A stretch of DNA of 64,000 bases from Nostoc sp. MG11 (GCF_014904695.1 NZ_JACXXN010000006.1:1-64000); one strand, 5' to 3'; shown: positions 45,965-55,738, numbered from the stretch's first letter. Notes: generated by a model from the sequence alone, not told the origin. Translations and numbers: made by a program.

Positions 45965-46004
45965 AATGCAGTCCAGTTACTACTGAGGGTAACTGGACTG
46001 CATT
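45965..46004 (+). terminator. Perfect 16-bp stem terminator-like hairpin
   Basis: AATGCAGTCCAGTTAC (45965-45980) pairs without mismatch with GTAACTGGACTGCATT (45989-46004), loop TACTGAGG. The T-run after it is short (TTTTG). It begins 16 bases after the stop codon of the ribbon-helix-helix gene. Confidence 0.75.
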
Positions 46005-46630
46005 CAGAATTTTGTTTGTAAAATTTATCTCATATATATAGTAGTTAAATTGTAAAGCAACCAGCTACTAGACGATTCCTGGCTCTCTGAACATAATATT
46101 TAACAACATTTAACATATATCAAAATGATTATAAAGAATAGAAGTTAGGCAAAAATACCCCGATAAATCCTTAGCTATTATCCTCGAAGAACTGTCAAAA
46201 TTTTCCTGAAGCTTTGCCTTAACAATATTTTCTTGAAAGTTGAACGGATATAAGAGTAGCTTGTTCAACGTGCGGATGATAAAAAATATTACAAAATTTT
46301 TATAGATACTTCAGTATTAACGCGGTGAGTTTTTCTAGAGATATTGCCCTAATTCCAGAGAAATTACGGTTTATGTATACTTACAGACAGGATATTCTAA
46401 GCCAAAGTGAGTAAATTACCTCAACATCAGGAAGCCAAGTATAACCTGGCTGAGGCATTTTAGGATATTCTAAGTATCTTATTACCTATGTAGAGATTTG
46501 TTTAATACACCACAAACTTGGTCATCTGACATAGAAAGAGGCTATAACAGGTGAGAGAAAGTATTCGTACAAAATTTGCAAATCATCAGGGTGCAACAAC
46601 ACCACTATTAGTAAAGAATATGCCAAGAGG
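46005..46630. other. AT-rich intergenic region
   Basis: About 620 bases without gene or RNA that I can support. GGATATTCTAAG occurs twice (about 46391 and 46463). The sensor-kinase promoter must lie here. Confidence 0.4.
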
Positions 46631-48706
46631 TTGGGTGCAAAAACAATGGGGCCATTATCCAAGGGCGTGCCAGGAATGAAAAAGCCTTTATCGCCGCCAC
46701 AATCCCCAGATGACGTAGATCAACTACAACCATACCAAATCAAGCTGATGCAGCATCAGGAAGAACCAGCCCACCAGTTGGTACAAAAGATTAACCAAAT
46801 CATCGCCAATAGCTCAGCGACTACATTGATGCTGCAAGAGATAGCCCAATTGCTAGGAGTTGTCTTCCAGGTAGATTGCTGTTGCTTGGTTCCAGTGACG
46901 AGTGAGGAATCTACTAGCGAAGCGACTACTGCTAATTGGTGTGCTGATGAGTATCTAGGGTTGCCACACCCAAACGAGATATTCTCGATGGAACAGTTGC
47001 TTATGGACTCGCCAGTAGTGCAATGTGCTGCTGAACCATTGACTATTGAGGATATTTCAATTATTCAGAACAGTTTGGTAATCGGGTGTCAATATTTACC
47101 ACTACCGATAAAAGCGGTTTTGGCAATTCCTACCCGGCTTGGTGGCAATAATAATGGGGTGATTAGTCTGATTAAATTTCAATCCTATGATTGGAGTGAA
47201 TCAGAAAAGCAGTTACTCAAAACACTGGAGTCGTCTTGCGCGATCGCTTTTTCTCGAGTAGCACAAGCTCAGTTGATTGCTCATCAACAGCAGTACCTAC
47301 AAAAAAGCGACCAGCATCAAAGCTTGATCAAGCAATTAACTCTATTGAGTCGGAGTAATTTGGAGTTGAATCAAATGCTCCAGTTAGTAATCGCCTCTAC
47401 CGCTGAATCTCTACAAGCAGATCGCGGTTTGCTTATACTACTCAAATATACAGATCCACTGTTTAGGACTCGACCCAAAAAACAAGTTCCTAGAGCAAAA
47501 GCTACCGTACATGCTGAATGGAATAGAGCAACACAAATTTCCGGTACTAGTAAACCAGATGTTTTAGATAAGTCCTTCTTGCTCTCAGAGTGTGGTTTAT
47601 GCCAGCGTGTGTTCATAGACTCTGGAAAACCAGTAATCATTGATGACTATACAGAGCAAAACGATACCTATCCAGCCGCCTCATTATTTGCTATAGAAGA
47701 ATTGCCTACGGCATTGTTAATGCCATTAGAAAGTCAGGCCAAAGTTTTAGGATTTTTAGTGCTACAGCAAACGGTTGCTCGCAATTGGCAATCAGCAGAA
47801 TTAAATCTTGTGGAAATGGTTTGCGCCCAAGTCAGCAATGCCATAATTCAGTCACAGACATTGCGGCAAGTTCAGACTTTGGTAGATGAGCGAACAGCAA
47901 AACTACAAAGCAGTCTAGAACTTCAGGCAAAATTGCATGAAAGAACGCGGCAATATGTTGAGCAACTGCGGAAACTCAATGAACTTAAAGATGAATTCTT
48001 GAGTAACATGAGCGATCGCTTACGCTATCCTCTGACAAACATGCTAATGTCAATTCGTAACTTACGTCTGCCAGGAATAGCACCAGAGCGTCAGGTTAGG
48101 TATTTGGACATCTTAGAACAAGAATGTACAAAGGAAATCAACTTAATTAATGACTTGCTGACACTCCAAAAACTAGAGTCTCATCAAGAAGCTCCACAAT
48201 TAGAAACTATTGATTTAAATAACAGAGTCAAGGATATAGCAGTCTCTTTTGAGCGAAAACTTGCAGAGAAAGGATTAAAAATTTCTGTAGAGTTGCCACA
48301 AGAGCCGTTAACACTGCAAACCGAACTAGAAAGTTTTGACCGTATCCTCCAAGAGTTATTAACTAATGTCTGTAAATACTCGGAGCATGATACTCTCGTC
48401 CACTTGCAAGCCTCTCACCAAGTTGATCAACTGATTGATCAAGTTATTATTAAAGTGACGAATACAGGACGTGCCATTTCCGAAGAAGAAGCGACATATA
48501 TATTTGATAAGTTCCGTCGCGGTAAAGGGCGCTGGACTCCGGGGACTGGCTTGGGGCTTGCTTTAGTTAAGTCTTTAGTGCAGCATTTAAATGGAGCGAT
48601 CACTGTTAAGAGTGCTTCAATCTCAGATTCTCAACTGAGCGAAATTTGCTTTACCCTGACTCTGCCCCAATTTTCTGAAAGCAAACCATATTCTGAAAGT
48701 GACTAA
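46631..48706 (+). CDS. GAF-domain sensor histidine kinase homologue lacking the phospho-acceptor His
   Basis: The roughly 690 residues contain two GAF-like domains (about 50-210 and 235-405), a coiled coil (about 410-452), a HisKA-like dimerisation helix pair (about 452-520) and an HATPase domain (to about 684). That domain keeps the N-box ELLTNVCKYS, F-box YIFDKFRRG and the ATP lid GTGLGLALV. In the H-box, where relatives read FLSxxSHELRTPL, this protein reads FLSNMSDRLRYPL: the His-Glu pair is Asp-Arg (residues 462-463). The altered codons form a HIP1 octamer (48012-48019). It therefore cannot autophosphorylate on the normal residue. A START-fold gene overlaps its end. The annotated start is a TTG; ATG codons at 46646 and 46676 are alternatives. 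Confidence 0.85.
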   Translation: MGAKTMGPLSKGVPGMKKPLSPPQSPDDVDQLQPYQIKLMQHQEEPAHQLVQKINQIIANSSATTLMLQEIAQLLGVVFQVDCCCLVPVTSEESTSEATTANWCADEYLGLPHPNEIFSMEQLLMDSPVVQCAAEPLTIEDISIIQNSLVIGCQYLPLPIKAVLAIPTRLGGNNNGVISLIKFQSYDWSESEKQLLKTLESSCAIAFSRVAQAQLIAHQQQYLQKSDQHQSLIKQLTLLSRSNLELNQMLQLVIASTAESLQADRGLLILLKYTDPLFRTRPKKQVPRAKATVHAEWNRATQISGTSKPDVLDKSFLLSECGLCQRVFIDSGKPVIIDDYTEQNDTYPAASLFAIEELPTALLMPLESQAKVLGFLVLQQTVARNWQSAELNLVEMVCAQVSNAIIQSQTLRQVQTLVDERTAKLQSSLELQAKLHERTRQYVEQLRKLNELKDEFLSNMSDRLRYPLTNMLMSIRNLRLPGIAPERQVRYLDILEQECTKEINLINDLLTLQKLESHQEAPQLETIDLNNRVKDIAVSFERKLAEKGLKISVELPQEPLTLQTELESFDRILQELLTNVCKYSEHDTLVHLQASHQVDQLIDQVIIKVTNTGRAISEEEATYIFDKFRRGKGRWTPGTGLGLALVKSLVQHLNGAITVKSASISDSQLSEICFTLTLPQFSESKPYSESD

Positions 48707-49298
48707 AGAACATAACACAACAGAAGACTTTGATTTCCAGTCCTCTAGTGATGACACCAACCTAGAAGGTGATTTGCTTGCTGATACAGTTGTGCCAGCT
48801 AAAGTTGAAGTCCAAGTCGAGAAGATAGCAGAGCGACAAAGGCGAATCAGTGCTACAATCCAAATTCCCCAACCAGTAGAACAAATTTGGAAGGTTTTGA
48901 CAGATTATGAAGCCTTGGCTGACTTTATCCCCAACCTTGCCAAGAGCCGTCTAATTGAGCATCCCAACGGTGGCATTAGAGTGGAGCAAATAGGCTCTGG
49001 GCGCTTACTAAATTTCAACTTTTGTGCGCGTGTCGTTTTGGATCTGGAAGAATACTTCCCTAAAGAAATTAATTTCCGCATGGTAGAGGGAGATTTCAAA
49101 GGCTTTTCTGGTAGCTGGTGTTTAGAGCCTTATTCCTTCGGTGAGTACATAGGAACAAATCTTTGCTACACAATTCAAGTTTGGCCTAAACTCACCATGC
49201 CAGTAGCAATCATTGAAAATCGCTTAAGCAAGGATTTGCAGTTAAACATGCTAGCGATTCACCAACGTGTAGGAGAACTAGCCAGCAAAGAACCTTAA
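48699..49298 (+). CDS. SRPBCC/START-fold (polyketide cyclase-like) protein
   Basis: The 199 residues have an acidic, disordered start (about 1-40) and then an SRPBCC helix-grip domain: RRISATIQIPQPVEQIWKVL, TDYEALADFIPNLAKSRLIE, then the beta sheet with VRVEQIGSGRLL-like strands and a long C-terminal helix. Such domains bind lipids, pigments or other hydrophobic ligands. The start is GTG, eight bases inside the end of the kinase gene, so translation is coupled to it. This suggests the ligand-binding protein works with the sensor; that is inference. Confidence 0.78.
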   Translation: MTKEHNTTEDFDFQSSSDDTNLEGDLLADTVVPAKVEVQVEKIAERQRRISATIQIPQPVEQIWKVLTDYEALADFIPNLAKSRLIEHPNGGIRVEQIGSGRLLNFNFCARVVLDLEEYFPKEINFRMVEGDFKGFSGSWCLEPYSFGEYIGTNLCYTIQVWPKLTMPVAIIENRLSKDLQLNMLAIHQRVGELASKEP

Positions 49299-49377
49299 TA
49301 CCTTCATATCATTCAGATTCATATGAAGCGATAGGTTGATTAACACAACCAAGGATATTCTTGCTTTTTACCTTAAG

Positions 49378-49450
49378 TACCCCCAGGGGAATTCGAATCC
49401 CCGTTACCTCCGTGAAAGGGAGGTGTCCTAGGCCTCTAGACGATGGGGGC
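49378..49450 (-). tRNA. tRNA-Glu (anticodon TTC)
   Basis: On the minus strand a 73-base cloverleaf runs from 49450 to 49378. The acceptor GCCCCCA pairs with TGGGGGT (one G-T), the anticodon stem-loop is CTCCC-TTTCACG-GAG with TTC as anticodon, and the T-arm is CGGGGATTCGAATCCCC-like. The CCA end is not encoded. In cyanobacteria glutamyl-tRNA also feeds tetrapyrrole synthesis. Confidence 0.93.
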
Positions 49451-49840
49451 ATTGGACTCAGACCTTTTATAAATTAACGAATTTCCCTGCTGATGTCAAC
49501 AGGTTTTGCTAAAAAAGTTTGGTAGTAGCTATGAATGCAAGCAAAAACGTCTACAAACTCTTACTCAAAACTTGTCCTTGTCGCTAAGCGGAACATAAAC
49601 CAAACAACCGACATCCTTCTCTGCATGAAGCACGGAGAATTTTCAAACAGCCTAAGTTTGTTCTTAATTCAAAGAACACCTTGTGCAACTAATCAGTTGC
49701 AAATGCTGTCTTATGGAGAACTCAATATGACAAGATCTCTGAATTGGCAAGGAATAAAAGGTATGATGTTGTACCCTTAAGAGTTAATATGTGTGATTCT
49801 TTACAAAAGATTTTGAAATATATCGCTCAAAATCTACAAC
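49451..49840. other. Intergenic region
   Basis: Nothing is supported in these 390 bases. A plus-strand frame at 49535-49780 has no ribosome site and no family resemblance. The antiporter promoter presumably lies near 49780-49835. Confidence 0.4.
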
Positions 49841-51763
49841 ATGGAAGCATCTTTTGAAATCACCCTACAAATGGTGATCACTGTCCTTGCAGGCATTAGC
49901 GCCCAGGTAGTGGCTGCATACCTCCGGGTACCCAGCATCGTCTTGTTACTGCTGTTGGGCATTTTACTTGGCTCTGATGGTATGGGGCTGTTGCACCCGC
50001 ATTTGCTAGGCACTGGACTAGAAGTTATTGTCTCCCTAGCGACGGCAATAATTTTGTTTGAGGGCGGACTCAATTTGGATCTACGAGAGTTGGGTAGAGT
50101 CTCACTCAGCCTGCAATTGCTCGTGACTCTAGGAACACTGATTACACTACTTGGCGGTAGCATGGCAGCTCACTGGCTGGGTGAATTTCCTTGGAACATA
50201 GCTTTTCTCTACGCTTCCATAGTCGTAGTTACAGGCCCAACCGTCATTAGTCCCCTGCTCAAACAAATCAGCGTAGATCGACAAGTAGCGACTCTTTTGG
50301 AAGGGGAAGGGGTTTTAATTGACCCAGTAGGAGCTATCCTTGCCTTCGTTGTTCTAGATACAATTCTGAACGGCGATGCTGACCCAATCAATGCCATCAT
50401 CGGTTTGCTTTTGCGTCTTGGTATTGGTGGGGCAATTGGTGGTGCTGGCGGTTATCTGATGAGCTTGATTTTTAAACGCGCCAATTTTCTGTCAATTGAA
50501 CTCAAAAATCTAGTGGTGCTAGCGGTACTCTGGAGTCTGTTTGCTTTAGCTCAGACAATCCGCAGTGAAGCAGGAGTAATGACAACAGTAGTCGCAGGAG
50601 CGGTATTTGCCAATTCTTCGGTGCCAGAAGAACGTTTATTGAGAAACTTCAAAGGTCAGTTGACAATTCTCAGTGTTTCAGTGCTATTCATCCTCCTAGC
50701 AGCTGACTTGTCTATTGCCAGTGTGTTTGCCTTGGGTTGGGGTAGTTTATTCACCGTTCTGGTACTGATGTTCGTCGTTCGTCCGATTAACATCCTTTTA
50801 TGTACTTGGAACAGTGATCTCAACTGGCGACAAAAACTGTTTTTGAGTTGGGTTGCTCCCAGAGGAATTGTTGCTGCTTCTGTTGCTTCTTTATTTGCAA
50901 TTTTGCTAACACAGCATGGCTTCAACGGCGGTGATGCCATCAAAGCTTTAGTCTTTCTCACAATTATCATGACAGTTGTCTGCCAAGGGCTAACAGCTGG
51001 ATGGATTGCTCAGTGCTTAAAAATCACATCCAAAGATGCAACTGGGGCGGTAATTGTTGGTTGTAATCCCCTGAGTCTTTTGATTGCGCGATTCTTTCAA
51101 GAGCGGGGAGAAAACGTAGTGATGATTGATACTGATCCAGACTGTTTTGAGCAAGCTGAAGCCCAAAATCTCCGGGTTATTGCCAGCAGTGCTCTGAATG
51201 CGGATGTTTTGGAAGAGGCGGGACTTGCCTCTGTGGGAACTTTTCTGGCTATGACTAAGAATGGCGAAGTGAATTTTGTCTTGGCTCAACGTGCAGCAGA
51301 AGAGTTTAATCCGCCGCGTGTATTAGCAGTTTTTCCTCGTGATCCGCAAGCTACTAGTTCAGCCAACGAGAATAAAGTTAACCAAGCCTTCATCCCAGAT
51401 TTAGCAATTAAGACTTGGAATGAATATCTGAGTGATGGGCGAGTTAAGCTGGGGACAACTACATTGGTTGAGTCAGAATTTTCTAATCAAAGCGATCGCA
51501 TCCAAGAAATGATTCGGACTAAGGTGTTGATACCGTTATTGCTAGAGCGAGAAGAACGCCTACAAGTAATGCCAGCAAATCAAGAGTGGGAAGCTGGCGA
51601 TCGCATTATTTATCTATTGTATGACCCCAGACCTAAGCTTTTAAAACGCTTATCTGGCGCTACCCAGTCTACTCGCCTCTCTTTAGAAAAGTTACCAGAG
51701 GTTGAGGAAGTCACCCTAGCCCAATTATCTCAACTTTCAACTAGTGAGGTTCCTGGAGGATGA
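49841..51763 (+). CDS. CPA-type cation/proton antiporter with TrkA-N domain
   Basis: The first about 395 residues form 12-13 membrane helices with CPA1 motifs: LLGILLGSDGMG, IILFEGGLNLDLREL, IVVVTGPTVISPLLKQI and LEGEGVLIDPVGAILAFVVL, which supplies the ion-binding Asp. Residues about 400-520 are a TrkA-N/Rossmann domain (GAVIVGCNPLSLLIARFFQ, VVMIDTDPD) that could sense NAD(H) or nucleotide, followed by a RCK-C-like end. It probably exchanges Na+ or K+ for H+; which ion cannot be read. ATG start. No partner genes. Confidence 0.88.
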   Translation: MEASFEITLQMVITVLAGISAQVVAAYLRVPSIVLLLLLGILLGSDGMGLLHPHLLGTGLEVIVSLATAIILFEGGLNLDLRELGRVSLSLQLLVTLGTLITLLGGSMAAHWLGEFPWNIAFLYASIVVVTGPTVISPLLKQISVDRQVATLLEGEGVLIDPVGAILAFVVLDTILNGDADPINAIIGLLLRLGIGGAIGGAGGYLMSLIFKRANFLSIELKNLVVLAVLWSLFALAQTIRSEAGVMTTVVAGAVFANSSVPEERLLRNFKGQLTILSVSVLFILLAADLSIASVFALGWGSLFTVLVLMFVVRPINILLCTWNSDLNWRQKLFLSWVAPRGIVAASVASLFAILLTQHGFNGGDAIKALVFLTIIMTVVCQGLTAGWIAQCLKITSKDATGAVIVGCNPLSLLIARFFQERGENVVMIDTDPDCFEQAEAQNLRVIASSALNADVLEEAGLASVGTFLAMTKNGEVNFVLAQRAAEEFNPPRVLAVFPRDPQATSSANENKVNQAFIPDLAIKTWNEYLSDGRVKLGTTTLVESEFSNQSDRIQEMIRTKVLIPLLLEREERLQVMPANQEWEAGDRIIYLLYDPRPKLLKRLSGATQSTRLSLEKLPEVEEVTLAQLSQLSTSEVPGG

Positions 51764-51890
51764 GAAAAGGAGCAAGGGGAGCAGAAGAATTTTAGATTTT
51801 AGATTTTGGATTTTGGATTGAACAATCTAAAAGCCGTTACTCCTCTACCTGCTTGCTGACTCCTGTCTCTTGACTTAGCACTTCTTTTTC

Positions 51891-52544
51891 TTAACTTTCG
51901 GAAGGGATAAACTTGCCTTCTGGTGGTTGTTGTAAATTACCGAATTCAGATTTCGGTTGATACATTTGCTTTTCCTGCCACAGTAAAGCAGATAAATGTA
52001 CTACAGCAAGAATTAGGGTAGCCACCGAGATCAGATAACTGTGTATGGTGTAAAGGTGTTGGATGGTAACAGTGCTAATAGCTCCACCGCCAGTCAGGAT
52101 GTCTCGCAGTTGCCCACCGATAAAAGGAATTGCTTCGATGGTTCCTAGCTCAATGCTAAAACGCCAGTATCCTTCTTGAGTCCAGTCTAAAAGCATCGCA
52201 CTCCAATCTAGCGCGATCGCACTCAGGGTAAACAAAATTCCACTAATCCAAGCAGCCAGCCAACTCTTGCGAAATTGCCGACCTAAAAACATCACTACAA
52301 TTTGAATTAGAGCAACGACAATTACTGCATTACCAGAAATATCATGTGCTCTATGGAACAGCCAGCCATAAGGCACTTCCGTATTAATTCTTCTCAAAGA
52401 ATTATAAGCACCGCCTGCTGTAGGTTCGTAATCAAAAGAAAGTAAAACTCCGGTAGAGAGATAAATTAAACACAGAGTAAGAATTACGACTGCTAATGTC
52501 GTCGCCAGTCGCCGCAAAATTATATCGAATTGAGTGCTTTGCAT
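51891..52544 (-). CDS. Cytochrome b6-like membrane protein with one altered haem ligand
   Basis: The 217 residues align along their length with the cytochrome b6 / N-terminal cytochrome b fold: four helices, the PEAIPxIG-like TIEAIPFIGGQLRDIL before helix D, and LYTIHSYLISVATLILAVVH. Three of the four expected haem-ligand His are in place (H67, H168, H183; the last two are 15 apart as in PetB). The fourth, expected 14 residues after H67, is Gln81. It is not PetB, which is far more conserved. It may carry only one of the two b haems. Partner and pathway are unknown. Confidence 0.75.
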   Translation of the reverse strand: MQSTQFDIILRRLATTLAVVILTLCLIYLSTGVLLSFDYEPTAGGAYNSLRRINTEVPYGWLFHRAHDISGNAVIVVALIQIVVMFLGRQFRKSWLAAWISGILFTLSAIALDWSAMLLDWTQEGYWRFSIELGTIEAIPFIGGQLRDILTGGGAISTVTIQHLYTIHSYLISVATLILAVVHLSALLWQEKQMYQPKSEFGNLQQPPEGKFIPSES

Positions 52545-52644
52545 AGCTAAGCTCTCCTGGCTTAAGTGAGTATTTATTCTTAATTACAATTTTAGCTAAG
52601 AAAAATTAAGATATTTTACTTTTTTAAGAGTCTGATAAATTTTT

Positions 52645-53340
52645 TTAAACTAAATACTGTACCCAAGCTTTTAACGGTTCTGGTGAACCATACCAAATAC
52701 CAGGGTTTCTGGGAGAATGCCTTACACCTTCAATAACAAGATTTTCTGCCCCCTCTAGGTGAGCAGCTTCAATGGGCGTGATCCCATCGCCCCAAGTGTT
52801 ACCCTTGCCACAGGTTAATTGGTAACTACTGTAAGCTAACCAGCTACCGCGCCGCCTTTCCCCAAAAATAGTTTTGCCAGCTACACAAACGTAACGAACG
52901 TTTTTGTAGAAAGCTCCAGGGTAGTTATTGGTGACAAAATCCAGATTCCAGCGCGTCCAGCGTTCTTGGCTAGTGTGGGGTGTACCCAAGGTGACGAGGG
53001 TCGCAACTAGGGAATGCGCTTCCCATAGGGATGGATTAAGCTCACCGCGTGCTGAATAAGGCTTTTCTCCCATGTAGATGCGAGATATCCACCCCCCGGC
53101 TGAGTGACCAATCAAGTTAATTTGAGTAGCGTTGTATTGCTGCAATATCTGCTTTACAGTCCGATCAAGTTGCCACAGAATCGGTGTTACTGGTCTTCCG
53201 CCGAGAGTGGGTAGCCAATCACGTCGTCGCAGGGGTACTGTAACCGTAGGAAAACCCAACTGTTGTAGTGATTGTTCTAGTTGGCGGTAGGCGATCGCGC
53301 TTTCTAAATACCCAGGTAAAATAACTATCGGTAATGGCAT
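52645..53340 (-). CDS. Alpha/beta hydrolase, lipase-like
   Basis: From the ATG at 53340 the product has 231 residues: oxyanion region PIVILPGYLESAIAYRQLEQ, nucleophile elbow INLIGHSAGGWISRIYMGEK with the catalytic Ser, TLVTLGTPHTSQERW, Asp in WGDGITPIEAAHLEG and the late His in VIEGVRHSPRNPG. This fits the PGAP1/lipase-like group of plastid-type hydrolases. There is no signal peptide, so it should be cytosolic or peripheral. A start 18 bases upstream (53358) is also open. Substrate unknown. Confidence 0.82.
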   Translation of the reverse strand: MPLPIVILPGYLESAIAYRQLEQSLQQLGFPTVTVPLRRRDWLPTLGGRPVTPILWQLDRTVKQILQQYNATQINLIGHSAGGWISRIYMGEKPYSARGELNPSLWEAHSLVATLVTLGTPHTSQERWTRWNLDFVTNNYPGAFYKNVRYVCVAGKTIFGERRRGSWLAYSSYQLTCGKGNTWGDGITPIEAAHLEGAENLVIEGVRHSPRNPGIWYGSPEPLKAWVQYLV

Positions 53341-53920
53341 TTTAGATTTTGGATGCAAGCACGTAGCGAAAATGTCGAGTCAGGCATGTTCAAAGAAAAG
53401 TCTGATTTGAGATTTTTTTTTACAAATACCTGAATACCTAATAATGGCGTTTATTCATGGAATACTCAACAAATTGGAAAAGCTGGAAACAGTTTTAGAG
53501 TCTGCGGATGTGGTAATATTATCGAAAGTCTTTCAGTCTACGATTCAATTGTGACAACTGTTACAGAAGCGTCAGGTTTAACTAAAAAAAGTAAAGTAAA
53601 ACAAAAAATTGAGTAGATTGTAGTTATACATACAGGAATTTTGCGATCGCCTAAACTGCCAACTGCTTAATCTCTGATTTTTCGGGCAATTCATAAAAAT
53701 CAAAAGTAGTAATTTTTAACATCTCTCGCTAGCAAGTGCAACTTTAAATTATAATATTGCATCATTATAAAAATTGAATGCTTCAAATAATGCCAATCTT
53801 GCTGTTTTGAGTGCCAAGCGTAAGAAGTTATTATTTGTGAAGGGAAGAATCTACAGCAATATAGTTTGAAAGATAAGATCACTATTCAACTGCAACCGAG
53901 CCGAGTGAACGATAACAGCT
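53341..53920. other. Intergenic region
   Basis: A 36-residue plus-strand frame at 53444-53554 contains a plausible helix (LNKLEKLETVLESADVVILS) but no ribosome site, so I do not call it a gene. A HIP1-type GCGATCGC lies at 53643-53650. The remaining AT-rich sequence carries the promoter of the TonB-like gene. Confidence 0.4.
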
Positions 53921-55504
53921 ATGTCTTACGTCTCCCTGCTAAAAAATATACCAGATATCTTAAGCCAGCCAATTGGGATAGCAGCTATTGCCTCTATTGG
54001 CATCCACGGTGCTATTGCGTTAATTGTGCCATTAATGCCTGTGGACTCTAGCAAACCTAGAGAAGCAGCAAAAACAGTTGGACTCTTGGAATTAAGCTCA
54101 ACCGACCAAGCACGTCTGCCACAGAATCCCAACACACCCCAAGTGGCCCTACAACAGCAACTTCCCCAAATGGGGCAAGTTTCGCCTCCGAATTTTAGTG
54201 CTCAGACTGTATTACCTCCACTGCCACCCGCTGCCTCTAGCCAGTTCACACTGCCACCACTACCTCAATCACTTAACAACTATCGCGTCTCCTCATTGCC
54301 CACAAAGCAGTCAGTGCGGATGGTTCCCAGAGCAAACTTGGGATTTAACGCCGCTGGGTTCAATGCCAGTGGAAAATTTTCCTCATCAGCAGTTCCTCGT
54401 TTGAGTGATAGTGACATCAAATACGAAGCATCTAAGCCGCTGCCTGTAAACAAGTTACCAGAATTGCAGTCGCAGAAAATACCTGATGATATTCTGCGAA
54501 ATACCCAATATCCCAACCTTTCTGAGACTGCCTCTAATACAGCAACGCCAGTAAATACGACCCCGCCAACCATGCCGTCGGGTGATGTATCTCAAATTGC
54601 TCAAAACCAGCAACCAGTAGCTCCCATAGGACAACCTCTACAAGGTGCAGACAACTTAGCCCTAGCAGGACAAAGCTTGCCGCAATTGCAGCCGGGAACT
54701 ATGCCGAATACGCCTGAGTTACCCTCAAAAGCGATCGAACAAGCGATCGCTCAGGTAAACTCTTATGAAGACTTGAGAAAAATAGTCCGGCAAGAATACC
54801 CTAATGCGGAAGAAAAAGCAGTCATCCGTGACACAATCCCTACAGATAAACCGAATCTGCAAGGTACTGTCTTGGGTGTATTAGTAGTAGATCCCGATGG
54901 CAAGGTCTTAGATATCAAGTTCCAAAATAAGTCAGTCTCTCCTGAACTGCAATTAAAAGCTAGAGAATATTTCAACACGCAAACCCCCAAAGGAGAAAAG
55001 AAAACTAGTTCTTACCCGTTTAGCCTGAGTTTCCAAAATAACAGCAATACTACTGGGACTACTCAAGCTACTCCTAAACCTCTGTTAGAACTGCAAAATA
55101 GAAACAACCAGTTAGCGCCCTTACCAGCATCTAATCCCAAACCATTACCTGAACTGCGAATCAGGAACAACCAGCCTACGCCATCATCGGTAACTACTCC
55201 TAAACCATTATCGGAATTGCGAAACAGAAATAACCAGCTAGCACCCTTACCCACAGGCAATCCCAAACCATTGCTGGAATTACGAAACAGAAATAATCAA
55301 CCAGCAGCTAAGCCAAAACCATTATTGGAACTGCGAAATAGAACCAATCAACCAGCGTCATCATCAGCAGCTACGCTCAAACCATTATCTGTGCCAACAG
55401 TGAATAACAATCAATCTGCACTCTCTGCTGAGTCTGATCAAAAGCTGTTAGAACAGTTGCGTCAGTTGAAGGAAAAAAGAGAAAAATCTGCTCAAGAGAA
55501 ATAA
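53921..55504 (+). CDS. TonB-like protein with C-terminal PKPLLELRNRNNQ repeats
   Basis: The 527 residues start with one membrane helix (IAAIASIGIHGAIALIVPLM), as in energy-transducing TonB proteins, then a long Pro/Gln-rich stretch (about 45-260). Residues about 275-365 resemble a TonB C-terminal domain (NLQGTVLGVLVVDPDGKVLD ... LQLKAREYF). After it, instead of ending, the protein adds six imperfect repeats with core PKPLLELRNRNNQ (about 378-490) and a charged coiled end (LLEQLRQLKEKREKSAQ). TonB domains usually contact outer-membrane transporters and end the protein; here the tail would extend further. No TonB-dependent receptor is adjacent. Confidence 0.7.
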   Translation: MSYVSLLKNIPDILSQPIGIAAIASIGIHGAIALIVPLMPVDSSKPREAAKTVGLLELSSTDQARLPQNPNTPQVALQQQLPQMGQVSPPNFSAQTVLPPLPPAASSQFTLPPLPQSLNNYRVSSLPTKQSVRMVPRANLGFNAAGFNASGKFSSSAVPRLSDSDIKYEASKPLPVNKLPELQSQKIPDDILRNTQYPNLSETASNTATPVNTTPPTMPSGDVSQIAQNQQPVAPIGQPLQGADNLALAGQSLPQLQPGTMPNTPELPSKAIEQAIAQVNSYEDLRKIVRQEYPNAEEKAVIRDTIPTDKPNLQGTVLGVLVVDPDGKVLDIKFQNKSVSPELQLKAREYFNTQTPKGEKKTSSYPFSLSFQNNSNTTGTTQATPKPLLELQNRNNQLAPLPASNPKPLPELRIRNNQPTPSSVTTPKPLSELRNRNNQLAPLPTGNPKPLLELRNRNNQPAAKPKPLLELRNRTNQPASSSAATLKPLSVPTVNNNQSALSAESDQKLLEQLRQLKEKREKSAQEK

Positions 55505-55738
55505 AAATACGTTGGCAGTTTTGGATTAGGTATAAGCGAAAAATGATGAATGATAAAAATTTAAGATTTATCATTCATTCTAAAAAAATCATGATTATTT
55601 GATACCGAATTCAGATTTATGCAGAAGATATTCCTCTTTATAAAGGGAAAATTTGAGGTTTCCACTTTTTTAAGCTTGCTCTGATGGGATGCGCGGAGTA
55701 CATAAAGTTTAAGATTGTCCGTCCGTAAGTTCTAACAG

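Noticed and set aside
49535-49780. 81-residue plus-strand frame upstream of the antiporter
   Set aside because: No ribosome site, no family match and ordinary intergenic composition.
53444-53554. 36-residue plus-strand frame with a possible helix
   Set aside because: Start and stop are intact but there is no ribosome site and no membrane or known motif, so chance is the simpler explanation.
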